Position numbers and translations under genes: made by a program. Source: Desulfovibrio sp. X2 (GTDB lineage Bacteria; Desulfobacterota; Desulfovibrionia; Desulfovibrionales; Desulfovibrionaceae). From it: a DNA stretch of 64,000 bases. Position 1 is the stretch's first letter. Each line of letters begins with the position of its first letter. Positions 63,936-64,000 of the stretch are shown here, piece after piece. The stretch is from positions 19,504 to 83,503 of the forward strand of contig NZ_ATHV01000013.1 of assembly GCF_000422205.1 (NCBI RefSeq). The letters run 5' to 3'. Under the pieces are notes generated by a model. That model was not told the origin of the DNA and did not search any database. It saw nothing but the letters and a program-made list of their open reading frames with translations.

Positions 63936-64000
63936 TCGAAAAGCGCGCCGCATGCAGGGCGCACGACAAAGAGCGCACGAAACGATCGGGCCCCCGCGTA

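Overview
The window looks like chromosomal DNA of a sulfate-reducing Desulfovibrionaceae bacterium. This rests on the very high GC content, the gene repertoire (TRAP and SLC13 carboxylate carriers, a TauE/SafE carrier, cobamide genes, a Lon-like protease beside a sigma-54 two-component pair, many small proteins of Desulfovibrio type) and strong GGAGG Shine-Dalgarno sites. The genus is an inference. I see no rRNA, tRNA, CRISPR array, transposase or complete prophage. About 54 protein genes are supported, mostly in short operons closed by strong hairpins.

Layout. 1-1643: two head-to-head CI/S24-type repressors. 1764-12682: hflKC, a phosphohexomutase, a LysE exporter, a lone methyltransferase lying between the lysE gene and a copy of its 3' end, pgm, and a MacA/MacB-type export operon. 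12905-18625: SLC13 carrier, UspA and a TRAP transporter (dctPQM). 18819-26523: an acyltransferase-like protein, a CP76/CII-like regulator, then a minus-strand set (purD-purE; molybdopterin oxidoreductase, secreted protein, C_GCAxxG_C_C protein, rhodanese).

26653-34150 is the most interesting part. A minus-strand operon encodes a Lon-type protease with a receiver domain inserted just before its ATPase domain, a membrane histidine kinase and a sigma-54 response regulator. Divergent from it is an operon for a 56-aa protein, a Usp-like protein, a small membrane protein and a TauE/SafE carrier. It is preceded by a near-consensus sigma-54 promoter and three TGTTGCA repeats. The two arms look like one signalling circuit.

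34245-46000: a cytosolic hybrid kinase, a PA2779/PA2778/TPR cluster with two PA2779 paralogues, an APC permease, an S1-domain protein, a dGTPase, and an ArsR regulator with a Cu/Zn-type permease. 46031-54660: DUF1844-argC-EAL/HDOD (the last apparently using a CTG start), mscL, polA, a DHH phosphoesterase and the cobamide genes cobU-cbiR. 54834-64000: a small ORF, a fusion of an EndoQ-like nuclease to a UvrD helicase, DUF1614-DUF523-MogA-like, rfbA, and lrgBA with a divergent LysR regulator.

Functions are inferred from motifs and remembered families only; no database search was possible.
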